A DNA stretch of 64,000 nucleotides from Nereocystis luetkeana (lineage: Eukaryota; Sar; Phaeophyceae; Laminariales; Laminariaceae), in assembly GCA_031213475.1 (NCBI GenBank), contig JARUPZ010000012.1, forward strand, positions 10,002,727 to 10,066,726, given 5' to 3'. The position numbers and the translations under genes are program-made. The notes under the pieces were generated by a model that made no database searches, was not told where the DNA came from, and was given only the letters and a program-made list of their open reading frames with translations. Positions 24,001-37,200 of the stretch are shown one piece after another. Position 1 is the first letter of the stretch. Each line of letters begins with the position of its first letter.

Positions 24001-24500
24001 CTATAGCGGTCAGCAAAGCAAGCCCAAAAATGTGCCGGTACCACCGAACCGCTCCTTAGCTGGTTGCTGGGTGCGACAGGAGGTGGTGGGTCGGTAATCA
24101 CGGTAAAAAAAAGAGGTATGTAAGACACAAACGTACCGAGCCGTGGGTCTGTGCAGCAGCGTAATTGAGTTGGAATCACTTCCGATCGGCGAGATTTTTT
24201 AGATTGGGCCCCTTTCCCCCATGCTCGAATGCCTATGACATTGCGATCGGTAGTGTACGTTGCGCTATTCGACGTTTGCTGGGCATCTGTACGATGTAAA
24301 GGGGATTTTGTTTTGCTCTCACGTGTCTTGCGCTAACCGTGATATGATGATTCGCCTTGACGTGCGCCGTTGACTTCACGCCTGCACTTGTGTCACAGGA
24401 TGTGTCGAGCCCAAGGGAGACGCCCAAGCTAGCCTCCGCAGAAGATGTCGAGCGCCTCAACCGTATGTTTGGCTCCATGGGCGGCGAACCGTTGCGCTAG
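18043..24500 (+). CDS. Plastid-targeted protein of unknown function
   Basis: The family is not recognised. Six phase-consistent exons: 18043-18293, 19371-19539, 21260-21397, 22211-22362, 23036-23102 and 24399-24500, ending in TAG and giving 292 residues. The N-terminus is a bipartite presequence as in algae with complex plastids: a signal peptide (SLSFVAVLISVLAHPTCVDG), then FFVPAP and a Ser/Ala/Arg-rich transit region. The Phe at the presumed cleavage point fits the known rule for stramenopile plastid import. The mature part is hydrophilic and mostly helical. A basic stretch (MRVRKMIRKAVMGYLPEEE) is followed by Ala/Glu/Gln-rich helices, an acidic NFEDEDDILGEGFVRLNIGD, a coiled-coil-like LRKRLEQQLPPDTDKEQAEK, a disordered linker and a C-terminus DVERLNRMFGSMGGEPLR. 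No membrane span or catalytic motif is seen after the presequence. Acceptors (e.g. TTTCTCTCTTCTCAG) and donors are good, so the gene itself is well supported. Confidence 0.8.
19839..20531 (+). mobile_element. 5'-truncated LINE copy (last ~690 bp)
   Basis: Nearly identical to the 3' end of the LINE at 47-49 kb, from TGCGGAAATGGCATACAGAT through the G-run and T-rich 3' UTR to GAGTTAATGTGAGAACAACA. ACTTGAA occurs at 19832 and again at 20531, a candidate 7-bp target-site duplication. It sits in intron 2 of the plastid-protein gene. Confidence 0.9.
20652..20758. mobile_element. 107-bp inverted-repeat MITE-like element, copy 1
   Basis: Ends are TTACGGGAGACCATAGTTAA and its inverse; the AT-rich centre holds TTTAACCATTTTTACGAACA. 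It lies 120 bp after the truncated LINE in the same intron. Confidence 0.85.
22428..22570. repeat. 44-bp minisatellite, three units
   Basis: Three units of CCAAACCTGGTTGTTTTGGT plus TACTCGGGTATGTACCCGG, spaced 43-44 bp. It is the inverse of the arrays at 30105 and 56690. Confidence 0.8.
23300..23394. mobile_element. 97-bp near-palindromic MITE-like element, copy 5
   Basis: Degenerate foldback copy (AGAACTGCCGTCCCGCTTTG ... CGAAACGGGACTGCAGTCGT) in the last intron of the plastid-protein gene. Confidence 0.65.
23405..23637. mobile_element. GTGTGATA-ended repeat element, copy 1
   Basis: Ends in GGGTGTGTTATCATATCACA, preceded by AATTCGCCCGAGGG. The same terminal arrangement appears at 55085-55300, 56345-56588 and 63800-64000. 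Confidence 0.55.
23883..23989. mobile_element. 107-bp inverted-repeat MITE-like element, copy 2
   Basis: ATTACGGGGGGCCATAGTTA at one end and its inverse at the other, in the last intron of the plastid-protein gene. Confidence 0.85.
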
Positions 24501-24597
24501 ACCGCGCGATATAATCAGGCGGTATCATGCAAACGTGTCACCAAAAGCTCTGGCACCACTCTGTCTGATCACACTCTCGATCACAACTGCGAGCCCT

Positions 24598-24950
24598 GTG
24601 CCATGCGGTGTGGGGTTGCCTTGGGGTGTCTCTGATCACCCTGCAAACGAAAAAAACATGCGGTGTGGTTTGGCTTTGGAGGATCTCTGAACGCTGCTAA
24701 AGTCGTCATGTCGTGTGGTGCTTGCTCTGGCGGATGGTCACTTCTCACGAGTGACCCTTGTGTTGTGTAGTTTTGGCGGAGAACACTCCATCACAAAGTA
24801 CATGCTGTGTGGTGTGTGCTTCGGCGCATCACTGAGCAACGCTGCAGAAGTCACGGCATGCCGTGTGGTGTGTGTGCTTGTTTGGCGGATCACTGATCAC
24901 ACTGCAGATTTTTTAAGTCATGGCGTGTGCTGTGTGTTTTGGCGGTTACA
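24598..24950. repeat. Degenerate tandem repeat, ~70-80 bp unit
   Basis: Recurring GTGTGGTGTGTGCTT, TTTGGCGGATCACTGATCAC and CTGCAGAAGTCATG-like blocks in loose tandem just beyond the stop of the plastid-protein gene. Confidence 0.6.
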
Positions 24951-25589
24951 AGTATATGTCGAACAGGACGACTGTGAGTTATATTTTAGTGAGCCCCACG
25001 TGAGAGGGGCTACATGGTGCTCCATTTGTTGGAATTAGGGCACAGTCAAAAATTAAACTCGAGACTGTCGTGTATGAAAGAGTTGATGATACGTTTCTTG
25101 CAAAAATGAGGGCATGATCAAAAATAAAGTTGAAACTGTCGGGTAGGGGGTATACTCGATATCATAGGGGGGGGGGGGGTCGAACGCGCGAAGGTCGGAG
25201 GGGCAAAGCGAGTGAAATCATACCTCACGACGTTGGGGGTAGACTCCTGGGAAAAGGAGAGCACAGCGTTCAGCACTCAGCGAAAGTTGGTGCAAATCTG
25301 CTGTCACAGGAACGGCCATCAACTTCGCCTTCACAGAAGTAGTGGTCTTTGTACGTGTGGGGTAGAGCACTGGGAGTGACTGCTTGTTGTGCTCGTTCGA
25401 GCGGACGGGAAGGCTTGGTTGATGTCGAGGGTAGTATATCGTTTCCCCCCGACTAGAAAGCGAGGATGCAATGGTACAATGAATGTGTGCAGTATTATAT
25501 GAACGTTTGAACGCGCCACAACGAACTAGGTTGGTCCAGCAGGCCCACTTACAGTAGTAGCCACTGTGCTGAAAATCGAGGCCACAGTT

Positions 25590-25890
25590 GCTGCATGCAG
25601 GGTGCTTTAAGCGGGAGGCGCGGGTTGGTGTGCTGCGCCAGCTTTTGCTTTTCCGACAAATCATTGATAGAGCTGGGCTGCATTTTGCGCGTTGTCACGA
25701 GAAACGCTCGAGTTGCTGCAGGCAGGGAGAGAGTGCTTTGATGGGGAGGCGTTTTTTCGTGCTGCAACAGCTTTTGTTTTTCTAACGAACCAATATAGGG
25801 GCAAGCGTCCCGTAACACAGCAATTGTAGAGTTGAGACTCCAATTTTCGCGTCACTCAAAAAACGTTCGAGTTGTTGCATGTGGGTGGGG
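25590..25890. repeat. Degenerate ~135-bp tandem repeat
   Basis: Two to three units sharing CAGCTTTTGCTTTTC, GGGAGGCG and CGCTCGAGTTGCTGCA-like blocks. Confidence 0.55.
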
Positions 25891-27098
25891 TCCAGATATA
25901 TATACATCGCTTTATTCAGACGGGCGTGCGTTTAAGAAACGGCGGACGCGGATAGACAAGAAATGGGAGGGATCTCTGATTTCTCTCCCGTGGGGGGTTG
26001 CATGCATGCGGTAAGGCACTCTCGCTTCTCGGTTCGTGCGTAGAGAGCTACGGGAGACACGCAGCACGTGCTCCATCTACTGTAGTCTGCCTTGTGTTGG
26101 TGTTGGTGTTTTTTTGTTCGCTGCGCGGTGGGCACGCAAAGGGTTGCCACACGCAGGCTGGTGCTTCGCTTGATGTTTTTTTTTTCTTGTTATTTTACTG
26201 CGAGCAGTGGTTAGCGTGGGCTTGCAGCGCTGATGGGAGGAGGGGGTGGTGAAATATTAGGGTTCGGCGATGTCCTAGGTACGGTATACCTACGGCGAGG
26301 ACATGGAAAGCAGGGTTTGACACAACGATGATTAAAAATAATACGACGTACAAAGCGAGGAAGAGTTTTGGGGCCCGCAGTTTCCTGATCGGCCGCCCTA
26401 CTAAAGTGCCGGCGTTCGCGATCGCCCCCATCCGCGAGATGAAGGTTGTAATCCGCAACCCACAAACCAGGCGGCGTTACAGAGGAAGAGAAAACAGGAA
26501 AACAGTGGCTGAATGTTTTCCGTTCTCTACACGAAAACACGCATAGGAGAATGCCATATTGTACCAGTCTTCTAGAAACGTACCGGGCATGATTTTTTCC
26601 CCCCCAATTTTTACTTTCCATCAGCACCAGCTCATGTTGCATTGAGAGGCAGTAGTACTTTTGAGCCCCCCTAGGGTGGGTGTTCTGCCCACTATGTGTC
26701 CCAGACTACAAAAAACGAAACATTTCATGTTCCAAACTGCTAGTAGTCTAACACTGTTGTAGTGTATGTACATACTTCGAAGTATGTACCAAGGCAAGGG
26801 TATGGTGTGCAGCATACCTGATTGAGGGCCGAATGCGGTACTACGAGTACGGCTATTAAATACTGGGGCATCTTAACACAGTAAATATGCCTTGTCCGTG
26901 CATAGTGATTGTTTGGTCACTCTAATCATACGCACGCGAAGGTTCATGGTGCGCAGCGGCAGGGGCACGAGTCAGCATGGCAGCATGCATGTGCTCCACG
27001 TCTTGCCGTCATTTGACAAATACTAAAATATGTTTCGCAGAGTGTTCCCATCCCGGGAAATAAATGTTGAGGTACAATGATACATACATGTTTCTGTT

Positions 27099-27205
27099 AT
27101 TACGGGGGACCATAGTTAATAGGACGTATGGTATACATAAAAACCTATATATTTAACCATTTTTACGAACAATATTTGGTCCTACTAACTATGGTCCCCC
27201 CTAAT
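27099..27205. mobile_element. 107-bp inverted-repeat MITE-like element, copy 3
   Basis: ATTACGGGGGACCATAGTTA ends, AT-rich centre as in the copy at 20652. Intergenic. Confidence 0.85.
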
Positions 27206-27949
27206 ATTAATAATAGTGCCTCCCTTCAACCCAAGCAAGCAATAATATGTGAATGTGCACTTTGAGCAACCATCATCCTGTGACCGCGCACTGCGATGCC
27301 ACTGCGGAAGTAAGCATGATTTTGTTTTTAGAAGAGTCCTGTTTTTTTAGCCAGTCAGCGATATGCTGCTAATAATTCAGAAGCACAACGGATGAGCAGA
27401 GCCCTGACGCTTTTATCGCCGGCATACAAGCGGCACCAAGTACACGTACGCTTTACGTTCCGCACGACGTTGCGGCGCGCGAGAGCGATATAAGGCATCC
27501 CTCCTATCAATGGGCAAGCGAGGTGACCACGGTACAGAACACAATAACTACAACAGGGTAGAGCTACATCACCACAACCTCAAGTCGGGTAACGCCCCAC
27601 GTCGCACTAACGCACGGCTGTAAGGCAGGCCATCACTACGTGCGTCTAACGCACCAACGAGGCAAATTGGGAAAGAACCTCCTCCCTCGAATTCGAAGTT
27701 TTGACTCCAAAACGTGGCCGGGCGCGGTTTCAGACTACCCGCGTTAAAGGGACAATATTAACAGAAACCAGAACCCACGATGGACCCAAATAACATGTAC
27801 AAAGTATCCCTCTATTTTTTTCTGTCGTGATTTGGTTCCGACAACGACCCTACTCCCCCGAAATACTCGTACTTAAATTGGACTTGAACAAAAAACGTTC
27901 AGCGGGAAAGGGGTTAAGGCGCCTAGGGCAGTATGACGGAAGAGCAGCG

Positions 27950-28290
27950 AGTTCAGCACTCGGAAGACACACGGGTCACATGACATGTGTTCACACCTTG
28001 GACAAATCATCGATTTCCCACGGCGTTATCTGGATATTTCAAGGCAGCCACCTGTATACTCCCGATCGTGTTTAGGTTTAGCCCGCGTTGCCGGGTGGGA
28101 TGCGTGTGCGTTTACCCCGCATGACGTATTGTAGCGCATGCTTCCTGGGTTGTATCTGTACTACAGTATACATACAGATCCTGCACAGCCTTTCACAACG
28201 GCAGGTGAGGAACTGCTAGATGATATATCTGTAGATGATATGTAGATAGATAGATAGATCATGATCTGTTCGAGGCGTGCATGTGTCCGA
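27950..28290. repeat. Dispersed repeat shared with 58.2-58.5 kb
   Basis: Shares AAATCATCGATTTCCCACG-like, GCCGGGTGGGA, TTCCTGGGTTG, ACAGATCCTGCACA and ATCTGTAGATGATATGT blocks, in order, with 58225-58465. Includes a short GATA run at 28249. Confidence 0.65.
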
Positions 28291-28342
28291 TCACACAAAA
28301 CAAAAACGTGCAAAAACACGGACACGGACGTGCTTCACTGGA

Positions 28343-28964
28343 CTACGACTCAGAGCGCTCACACCCACACCACCCTGATCTGAACCTGGCGAGAACCATC
28401 CGAATCTGCCAGTACTCCACGGCGGGCGCCAACCCCTTCACCTCTCTTAGACCCACAGACTCCCACCCTCTCGCTCCCGCGCTTAGCTCGACCCCGCTCG
28501 AGCTTCCTCTGAGTGTTGTTGCCCCAGCTTCTCCTGGATAGGCACCCACACTCACTCCTAGCCCCTGCAGACGTCCTGAAAAGTTTTTCCCAGACATGCC
28601 ATCCGTCATAACACAATCAGGCCCGCGTGAAGCGCAGCTACCCCCGAGAATCCGCTGCCTCTTCCCCGAAGCCTCAGTGGGGGCTACCGGTATAGCGTCG
28701 CCTAAGTAATCAGCGGTTGCAGCCGTCGCCCCGGCTGGGCGGTGTCCGCATGTTGTGCTCACTTGGGCTCCATCGCGCGGCGTGCTCGCTGGCGCGCTAC
28801 TGCTGTTGTTGTTGCTGTTGCTGCAGCAGCTGCAGCTGCTGCTGCTGCTGCTGCTGCTGCCGCCCCCTGGCAAAGCGTCTGCATGACCGCCCTCCTGTGT
28901 TGTCGCGGCTGCAGCCTCTGCCGCCATAGCTGCTGCATCATTTGCTGGTGTTGATGCTGCTGTA

Positions 28965-29007
<43 letters not shown>

Positions 29008-32000
29008 ACGCAGCTGCTTTGGAATCCGTTACCGCCAGGAGGGCTCTCACGATTTCCTTCTCTGTGTCGGAAGCAATGTTGACCCGCTTCCAGTCGTATG
29101 GCAAGCCCGCTTCGATGCAGTCTGCCAAGGTTGGCGGGGATGCATGAGGGATGCAGGCAGGCGAGGAGGGTCGGCACGGTTCCGAGGGTCGCACCATGAC
29201 ATTCAGATGAATCTGGCCCATCAGCAAGGCGGGAAACAGAGCCACGAAGAGCTTCGAACAAAAGAGCAACACCATCCGTTCCGTGCGAGGGGCGATATTT
29301 CCCAAACAATATACTCCGGTGTTGTATTCTACCTGTATGATTTTCTTCAGGTCGTATATAGTTCGAAAAACTCTTTTTTAACCCCTTTAGAACCGCAGTC
29401 CCGTTTTGGGGACAAAGCACTCAAATTTCAAGTAGTTTGTCCCCAAAACGGGACTGCGGTTCTAAAGGGGTTAACGGTTCTGCGTTACCGCATTCTTCTC
29501 CAGAATCCTTCGAGCCTATCTTGCGACCATGGACTAAATCGTGTCGATGAGCTTATAGATAGAATAACGTGAGAAAAATAATAAACACGGGGATGGAAAC
29601 TTCCCCCTAATAAGCCACATCCCCTGGGGAGAATTTAGTACACAATCTCCAGGAGGCACTAAACGGGTCGGAGTAAACCCTGCAGCAGCGGGTGACAACT
29701 ACACCCCCCCCCCATGCATGATACTGAGTACCCCCCCCCCATCCGCCCCACCGCCCCAACCCCCTGTATCCCCCCCTCCCTCGTCAAATACTGTGACCAC
29801 GTACCACGGAATGCGCAGTGCGGGCTGGATAGATCAGTTGGCGGCCAGCAGAGTCGACGCGGGTAAAAACAACCCAACATGACCAAGACCTCTTTGGAGA
29901 TATGCTTACACGCGATCCTTGGCCCTCACCCTCATGAGCCGACACTGGCAAAACAAGAAATAAAAACAAATTCCGGTTGTGGCTCTGGCTCACAGCGACG
30001 CATCAACACACACACATATTTCCGAAACTTATCGCGTTGGACAAAACAACCAAGGGTGTGTTTATTCAGAGTATGTAGGGAATACATGCTCTGGGGATTA
30101 CCGTGTACCTACCCGGGCCCGGGTATGACCAAAACAACCAGGTTTAGCACCCGGGTACCCAGCCGAATATCACCAAAACAACCACGTTTGGTACCCGGGT
30201 ATCTACCCAAGTATGACCAACACTGCCAGGTTTGATACCCGGGTACCTAACCGAGTAAGATCAAAGCAAACAGGATTGGTACGCGGGTACATACCCGAGT
30301 ACATACGACCAAAATAACCAGGTTCGGTACCCCGGTAAATACCCGAGTACGACAAAAAAAACAACCAGTTTCGGTACCCGGGTACCTGACCGGGTATTAT
30401 ATGCAGCAAATCACAAACACACGGCTTGAAAAAAAACATCTGGGTGGCTCACCGGCAAGGTATCCCAAGATGGTGGAAGTCTTGTTGCGCCTTGCCTCAG
30501 CTACAGCCTCGACCGACAAACCGTGCTCGTGCCACAGGCGATGGGTCTCCATCTTGGACACCGGCAATCGGACTTGCCGGGCACGCCTACCCCCGCCGGT
30601 TGCTGGCCGAGCCGACCAAACGAACCAACAGAACGGGGGGCGCGTTTCAAGAGGGCTGTCAAGAGGGCTACCGCGAAGGAAAAACAAGCTTACACCCTTT
30701 CTTTACTAGAAAGTAGAGTATTTCCGTAAAAAAAGCTTGGAGTTCGCACAAGGGTACGGTCGTTTCTTAGCGCACGATTAGTCCTGAGCGGGATGGTCGT
30801 CCCTACCGATCACGTTTTTTTCGGAAATAACTTGGTCGAGAGCCTTCCGAAAATATAACGTACCTGGTACGACTTTAGCACCCGTATCGTTCGTTGTCGA
30901 GGAACCTATTAATAGCGCCGGAAAACGATCACACACCCATCCGAACTCAACGCTCTTATAACGGCAATACCACTCTGTCCCGTCCGAATTGTAAGGGGCA
31001 TTTACATACTAATAATCAATATAAATGGTTCCTATATTTAGGGACAGAGCGGTAGGAAAAGTTTGGCATTATTACTTTTTTTAACCTGGCGTACGTTAGA
31101 ACTGCGTGGAGTGCGTGGAAACCAAACTACCGAAAAAAAGAAACTCGGTATACATCGTTTTGGTGCATTCGAACCCAGGAATACATCGTTTCTTAACCCC
31201 GGCAGACACCGGTTCGTACAAAATCGTTTCGTACATTATGATCACGTATATAATACGTGATTAAAAAAGTGGAGCTTGGTGATAAGCAAAAACAAAGAAA
31301 TAAGATGACGGTGACCTTAAAATAGTTTTGACCCGCCAAAACTTCTAGAAGACTTGACATGTACTGGTAACTAACAGGAAATACGTCAGGAGACAGACCT
31401 TAAAATAGTTTTGACCCGCCAAAACTTCTAGAAGACTTGACATGTACTGGTAACTAACAGGAAATACGTCAGGAGACAGTACCTTCACCCCTTGACAGAG
31501 AGAAAAATTGCCCTGACTGGCACCAAACTACTATTGGTAGGTTTTTATGCGGAGCACGCGGCCCTACCTGCACTCTTAATAGTGCATGTTTTCCCTTGCT
31601 TGGCATGTCTCGCGACACCTGTGACCATAAGCGGTAGTGCGAGGTGTTCCTTGAAGGCTGTCCGCCATGTTTGAGCAAAAGTGGCGTTATCCCACCAAGC
31701 CCTACCCCCCCCCCCCCCCCCCCAAAGGCCAAACGACTGAGGCAAGCAACAAAGGACCATCCCTAATCCTGACGCTGCCACCACAATTTCATTTTTCTCG
31801 CCAAGCAACCGACATGCTCCACAAAATGTGGCGTTTATCCCACCGAGTCCCCTCGTTCCTTTGCTCCCGTTGTCCTTACACCACCACCACCACTACCTGG
31901 TACATCTTTATGCTCCTCGTCAAGAGGCAAGAGAGCCGTCGAGAGACATATTAGAGCAAAAGTGACGTTTCCCCCCGCCAGGCCCTGCCGTTATTTCTCT

Positions 32001-34154
32001 CCTCGTGCCCTCACATCCCCATCATACCACTAATCACACCACTAATCACACCACCAATCACACCGCCACCAGACCACCAATGACACCATCAAAGCACGTC
32101 ACCATCACACCACGAACGACACCACCGATCCCACCTTTGCTTTCCTCGTCGGTAGTAGCGGCTGCAGGCCGTGAGCTGCAGCAGCCGTGTCCGCCGTCCT
32201 CCCCAGGGCTATCGCGCATGCCATCACCTGTGACAGCGCCAGAGACACCACCAGTGTCGCCATTTCCTGACCTCTGCCCCTCGCCTCCGGACTGGACACC
32301 TCTGGCATCGCTCGGAGGACATGGTCGCTGGATCGTCAAGTCCGGCATCGCTTGCATCACCTGTGCGAGGGGAGCCGTCACGGAAGGGAAGCAAAAAAGA
32401 AACAGAAAGTGAGGACTCGCGTGTTGAGGATCATCCAACGCGTTACACACACACAACTACTCGCGCGCAGTATGACACTGCTCGTACTGCTGTGCTCTCA
32501 CGCCAGTAATAGACTATTTACACCGCAATTCTCGGTTTTTGGTCGCAATAGAGTCGGGACACCTACTGCGTATTCCAAAAGGTATCCCCTTTAGAACTCC
32601 AGTCCCGTTTGGGGGATAAACCACTGAATTTCTAAGTAGCTTGTCCTCAAAATGGGGCTGCGGTCCTAAAAGGGTTGTTGGCAAGACTATTACTGTACAG
32701 TATTACTAGTACGAGTAGGCGATTGGTTACGCCGCACATTTTTTTTTCGTGGTCGCTATACCTGGGGACCAAAACGGTTCCATGTAACGCCACGAGCTAT
32801 ATACCGGGACGAACCTGCCATAGCCTCAGCCCAGCGTACGCATCCGCCGCGGCGTAGAAGAGCTGATCCACATTGAGGGGGCGCTTCTCCCAGCTGCCCT
32901 TTCTCAGGGCATCTGGCTTGGCCAGGTCTAGGTCTAGCACCTGAGCGCATAGGTCAGCCAATGACCACATGCCGCGTCGTCGCAAGTCCGGGTCCTCCTG
33001 CTCGCGCACCACGACAAACACACACATTGGGACATTGGAAGATTGACTCTACTGCTATATATTTACTGCTTGAAAGTGACGCTTCGGGGTTGTGTCGTGG
33101 GGAGTTCGGTCGATGTCTCACAGTGCGGGGGTTGCCGTTGTTGTTGTTGTTGTTGTTGTTCTTGTTCTTGTCACATGAACTAATAGCCAAAATCGAGCCG
33201 GTGGCCACAGGACAGGCTCTGAGGCTTACGAAACCGAGGAAAATCAACGACTGCGCCGTACGCACCAACCGGAAGAAAAAATGAGTTAATAAAGTCGGTG
33301 CATCGATGCAACAACACCGTATATACACGGCACCAACCCAAGAGCAAAACCACGCTACCATGGGCGACAACACTGTAGTAATCAGTACTACAAGTAAGTA
33401 TGGTGTGTGAACATAGGGGGATATTCAATTGATGGGTCCATCATGGGGTCTGATTTCTATGTACTACTATGATCTACTCCGGATTACTATGGATTTTTTA
33501 TGTATTACTATGTATTACCATGCACTGATTATTATGGATTACTATGTATCATGGATTACTATGCCTCCCGTTATATATATTATCTGGTACCGGTACATCA
33601 GTAATCTAGAAAATTGGAAAAATCTGGAACGCAACACGAGCATTTACGAGTACGACAACAAAATTGCTTCTTTGGGGGAGAACTATTAATAAGTGGTTGA
33701 TTGAGCACCATTAACAGGAACATGATTAATCGAGCTTTGCTTGTGGCACACACGAGTACCCACGCTAAGGCTATTATACTACTGCGCACCTTCGCCGCGG
33801 GGGAAAAAAGGGGGGGGGCGCCAACAGAGCGACAGCAGTGCCATGAGTGACGCATGGAGCAACAAAACTGGGAGCAGAAACGGCTCAAGACCGGCCACGT
33901 ATTTGTAGCAATTTACCGAAAAACAGACAGCATCAAACAGTATTGAATTCGGCGCGAGTCGATGAGCGAAAAAAGGTCAGAAATTATCTCGCAATGAGAA
34001 AAAAACGCAAGGCACGAACCGTACTGGGGAGCGGGGAGGAGGTAGTTCTCTGTGACGCCAGCTCTGAGTTACGACCATGTGTGTAAGACTGAAGGAGGGA
34101 GCGAAAAAAGGTCGAAAAACAAATGGGACCATAAAAAAAAACAAAAAGAACAAC

Positions 34155-34218
<64 letters not shown>

Positions 34219-37200
34219 GCAACAACAATGTCAACAACGGATAAATAACGGAGACGGTTGTAATCGAACGAGAATCCTCGCGCGGGCGCGACGCGACGCT
34301 TTGGTGCGTGCGAGGAAGCAGAATCTCCCCTCGCCGACACTGCAAACAATTGCAAGCATAAAATGCTACCTTAATTTATCCGCCTGGTACACAGCTACAA
34401 GTAGCTGAAACTCTCTGCCTGGAAGTACAGTACAAATAGTAGCCAATCGCATTTCACCTACTGTACGTCTATACGTAACACCAGTTACCACAAGTAACAC
34501 AGGAAGATCAACAGCTGAAACAAAAAAGAGACGTCCAGAAACTTGAGCGATGTGGCATACGCGTATGCGTACCGTGCGCAATTTGTGTTGAAAAAAAAAG
34601 GTTTTTGAATCATTTCAGGCTGGGTTTTTAATAGTCTTAGAAGTCACGGAAGCATTCCTTTGTGCTAAGCGAGAAACGGCAACCGCAGTCCTGCTTTGGG
34701 GACAAACCACTCAAACTCTAGGTAGTTTGTCCCCAAAACGGGACTGTGGTTCTAAAAGGGTTTAATCCTACTGGTATGAAAAGTAGCCTTTCAAGATTCT
34801 ATGCTCAACATTCATATCACAATAAGCCGCGAGCCTCACAGGCCAAAATAGGAGGCTATTAACTTGCTGTCGCGTGCTGTACCTTCATGTTAGCCATCTG
34901 GGACAGATCGACAACCCCGTTCACACCGCATGTTCTGAGCTGCTCATAGTCCCTCTCCAGCCGACACACATCGCCGTTCACCCCGACCCCCGCTAGTAAA
35001 ACGCCTGGGTCCGAAAGCACTCGCACCACAGACTCCGGCAAGTACGCCGAGCAGCGAGAGCCCCCACTGGCAAGCTCCTTATCCTCCACGCGTGTCACCG
35101 CCGTCCCCCAGTTGGAAGGCGTTTCGCCGGAGGGGTGCCCCCGCATGTGGAAGAGGTGGAAGATGAACGCCGTGCCCCAGACTGGTGACGATTTTACGGA
35201 GGTCGGAGCGGAACCTTCGGGCCGTTCTGGAGCGCAAAGCTGGAGGGTGGCCGTCGGGGCAGGTGCCTTAAGGGTTTGCAGTCACAGCGCGCGATGGTAT
35301 CGGACAGGCGGGGGCCATGATCTTTTTTCATGTGTAACCGGAGAAACCATAGCCTTCTTGCACTCGAAAGCTATCGGTGCAGCCTGCATTAATCCACGTG
35401 GAGCGTCGATGGTAGTACTCGTTGCTCACCCCACTATCATACACTATCATACACAACGAGTAATAACAAGGGCTCATGGCTGTGGAGACCGAGCACGGTC
35501 GCTCAGTACCTGGAGAGCTGCGCTGGAATCGGTCGCCTGTGCGGTTTAACGATTCAATCAAACTATGATAGTAGCTACCTGGTACATGTTTGTATTGCCC
35601 GGTACAACTGTAAAGTTTGCGGTACGTTAGAACACATCACAAATACTCTTGCGTAAGTCGAACATCGGCCTAAATCGGAAGCACTCGCACCTGACATGGA
35701 TGTACGTCTATCAGCTACTGCCGTTAGTGAAAACTCAAACTTCCACGTCTCTACGAGAGTATATAATACGGGGGCGGATATATCTAGATGAACAACATTG
35801 GCTGCTGCCGTTGCACTCACAAAAACCGGGGTGCGTCTGAGGATAAAGAGTTACTGTTATACCAGGTACGTGCTTCGAACCATACAGCTGCTGCCGTACG
35901 CACGCATAATAAACCAGGCCGGGCGGTGCTAGCATACTGCCTGTGGTGTGGTCTCCAGTCCTACTGTAGCAAAACTGCGATGTGCAGTGCTGGCAAAAAA
36001 TAGGGGAGGTCTAGGGGGAGGGGGTGGCTCACCTGCCCTTTGACGAAGGAAACCTGCCACTCAATATCGAAACCCAGTACGCCTGGTCGCGCGGCCTCAA
36101 GCGCCCGACCTGCTTGATCCGCCGCTTCCCATGTCTGAGTAAACGGAGTCATGGAAACACGGATGGGTCTGACCACCAACGAGATACTGGGACTGCTGCA
36201 GGGTACGTACGTAGATACTCCCTACCAAGACTTGGCAGCTCTTGTACACACGTTTGCCGGCGGTGAGCTACGGGGGATAGCTCTTCTGCCCATAACTCTC
36301 ATGAGTGGTCTGTACGGGCCACATGAGCTACCACATGGTTGCCGGATTCGATCTGCAGGAGGTTGGAGGTCTTCTGCACAAAAATGAAGACCGGAAGTTC
36401 AAATTGTTCTTCGTTCTGTTCCAGGTTCTGTTCGACGTTACTCTGATTTTGTTCGAGAATCACCTACGAGAGGAACACCGGAGCGGATAGCTCGAGCTTC
36501 CGCACCCAACAAGATGCCACACACATAACCACACGAACACTATCCCCGTACGTATAGTGATACAACCGCCGGGGGCAGCAGGTCTAGCAAGCACTACGAC
36601 CACAGACGATGACAACAGCGACGAGCAACCCGTGGATGTCACAAGTCAGGCCATCAATGTGGACGATGGTGCTGCAGCTATGTATAAGATGATAGCTGCC
36701 CTGGGGCTGCAGCACATTTTTTCTACAGGTGTTCAGCAAAATTTACCTGGTATAAATACATGGTCTATTATACGAGTACATACCACAGATATGTCCGGTG
36801 GGATGTGTAGGAGATGTACGAGTAGCTCTTCTGCGCATGTTTGCCGAGAGTGGTCTACGAGTACGTGTATGGAGATGCGTACTCGTAGCTCGTCTGCGCC
36901 TATGTCTCGCGGTGGTATGTAAGAGCTACATGTGCTACACATGGTTGCGACGTGTGTGAGCTGTACAGAGATAGCTCTTGTGCGCATGCTAACGGCGATA
37001 GAGTGATAGATGGGGAGTAGTTCTTCCGCACATTTCTCGTGGATAGCTACATGAGCTGTGATATCATGTTTCTCGCGGGTGCAGGCTAATACTTGACAAC
37101 TCCTCTCCGCATGTTTGTCAGGTGTGAGCTGTAGGAGACAGCTCATGAAGGGGGTACCTCGTACCAGGCAATGCAATTCGGTTCAAAATTTAAATTTGCA

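Larger units (their letters stand above)
24501..28342. other. Intergenic region between convergent plastid-protein and exonuclease genes
   Basis: No gene is supported. It holds two degenerate tandem arrays, one 107-bp MITE, and a repeat shared with 58.2 kb. ORFs up to 148 residues (minus 25664-25218) have no recognisable family. Confidence 0.6.

Noticed and set aside
26330-26470. Overlapping protein-like frames on both strands (GRPIRKLRAPK on minus, IGRPTKVPAFAIAP on plus)
   Set aside because: No family match and no splice context; left unassigned.
34052-34408. Poly-Gln ORF
   Set aside because: Translation of the SINE (AAC)n tail.
36557-36760. Plus-strand ORF with an acidic DDDNSDEQPVDV stretch
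   Set aside because: It lies in an intron of the minus-strand Werner-type gene next to degenerate tandem repeats; no other support.
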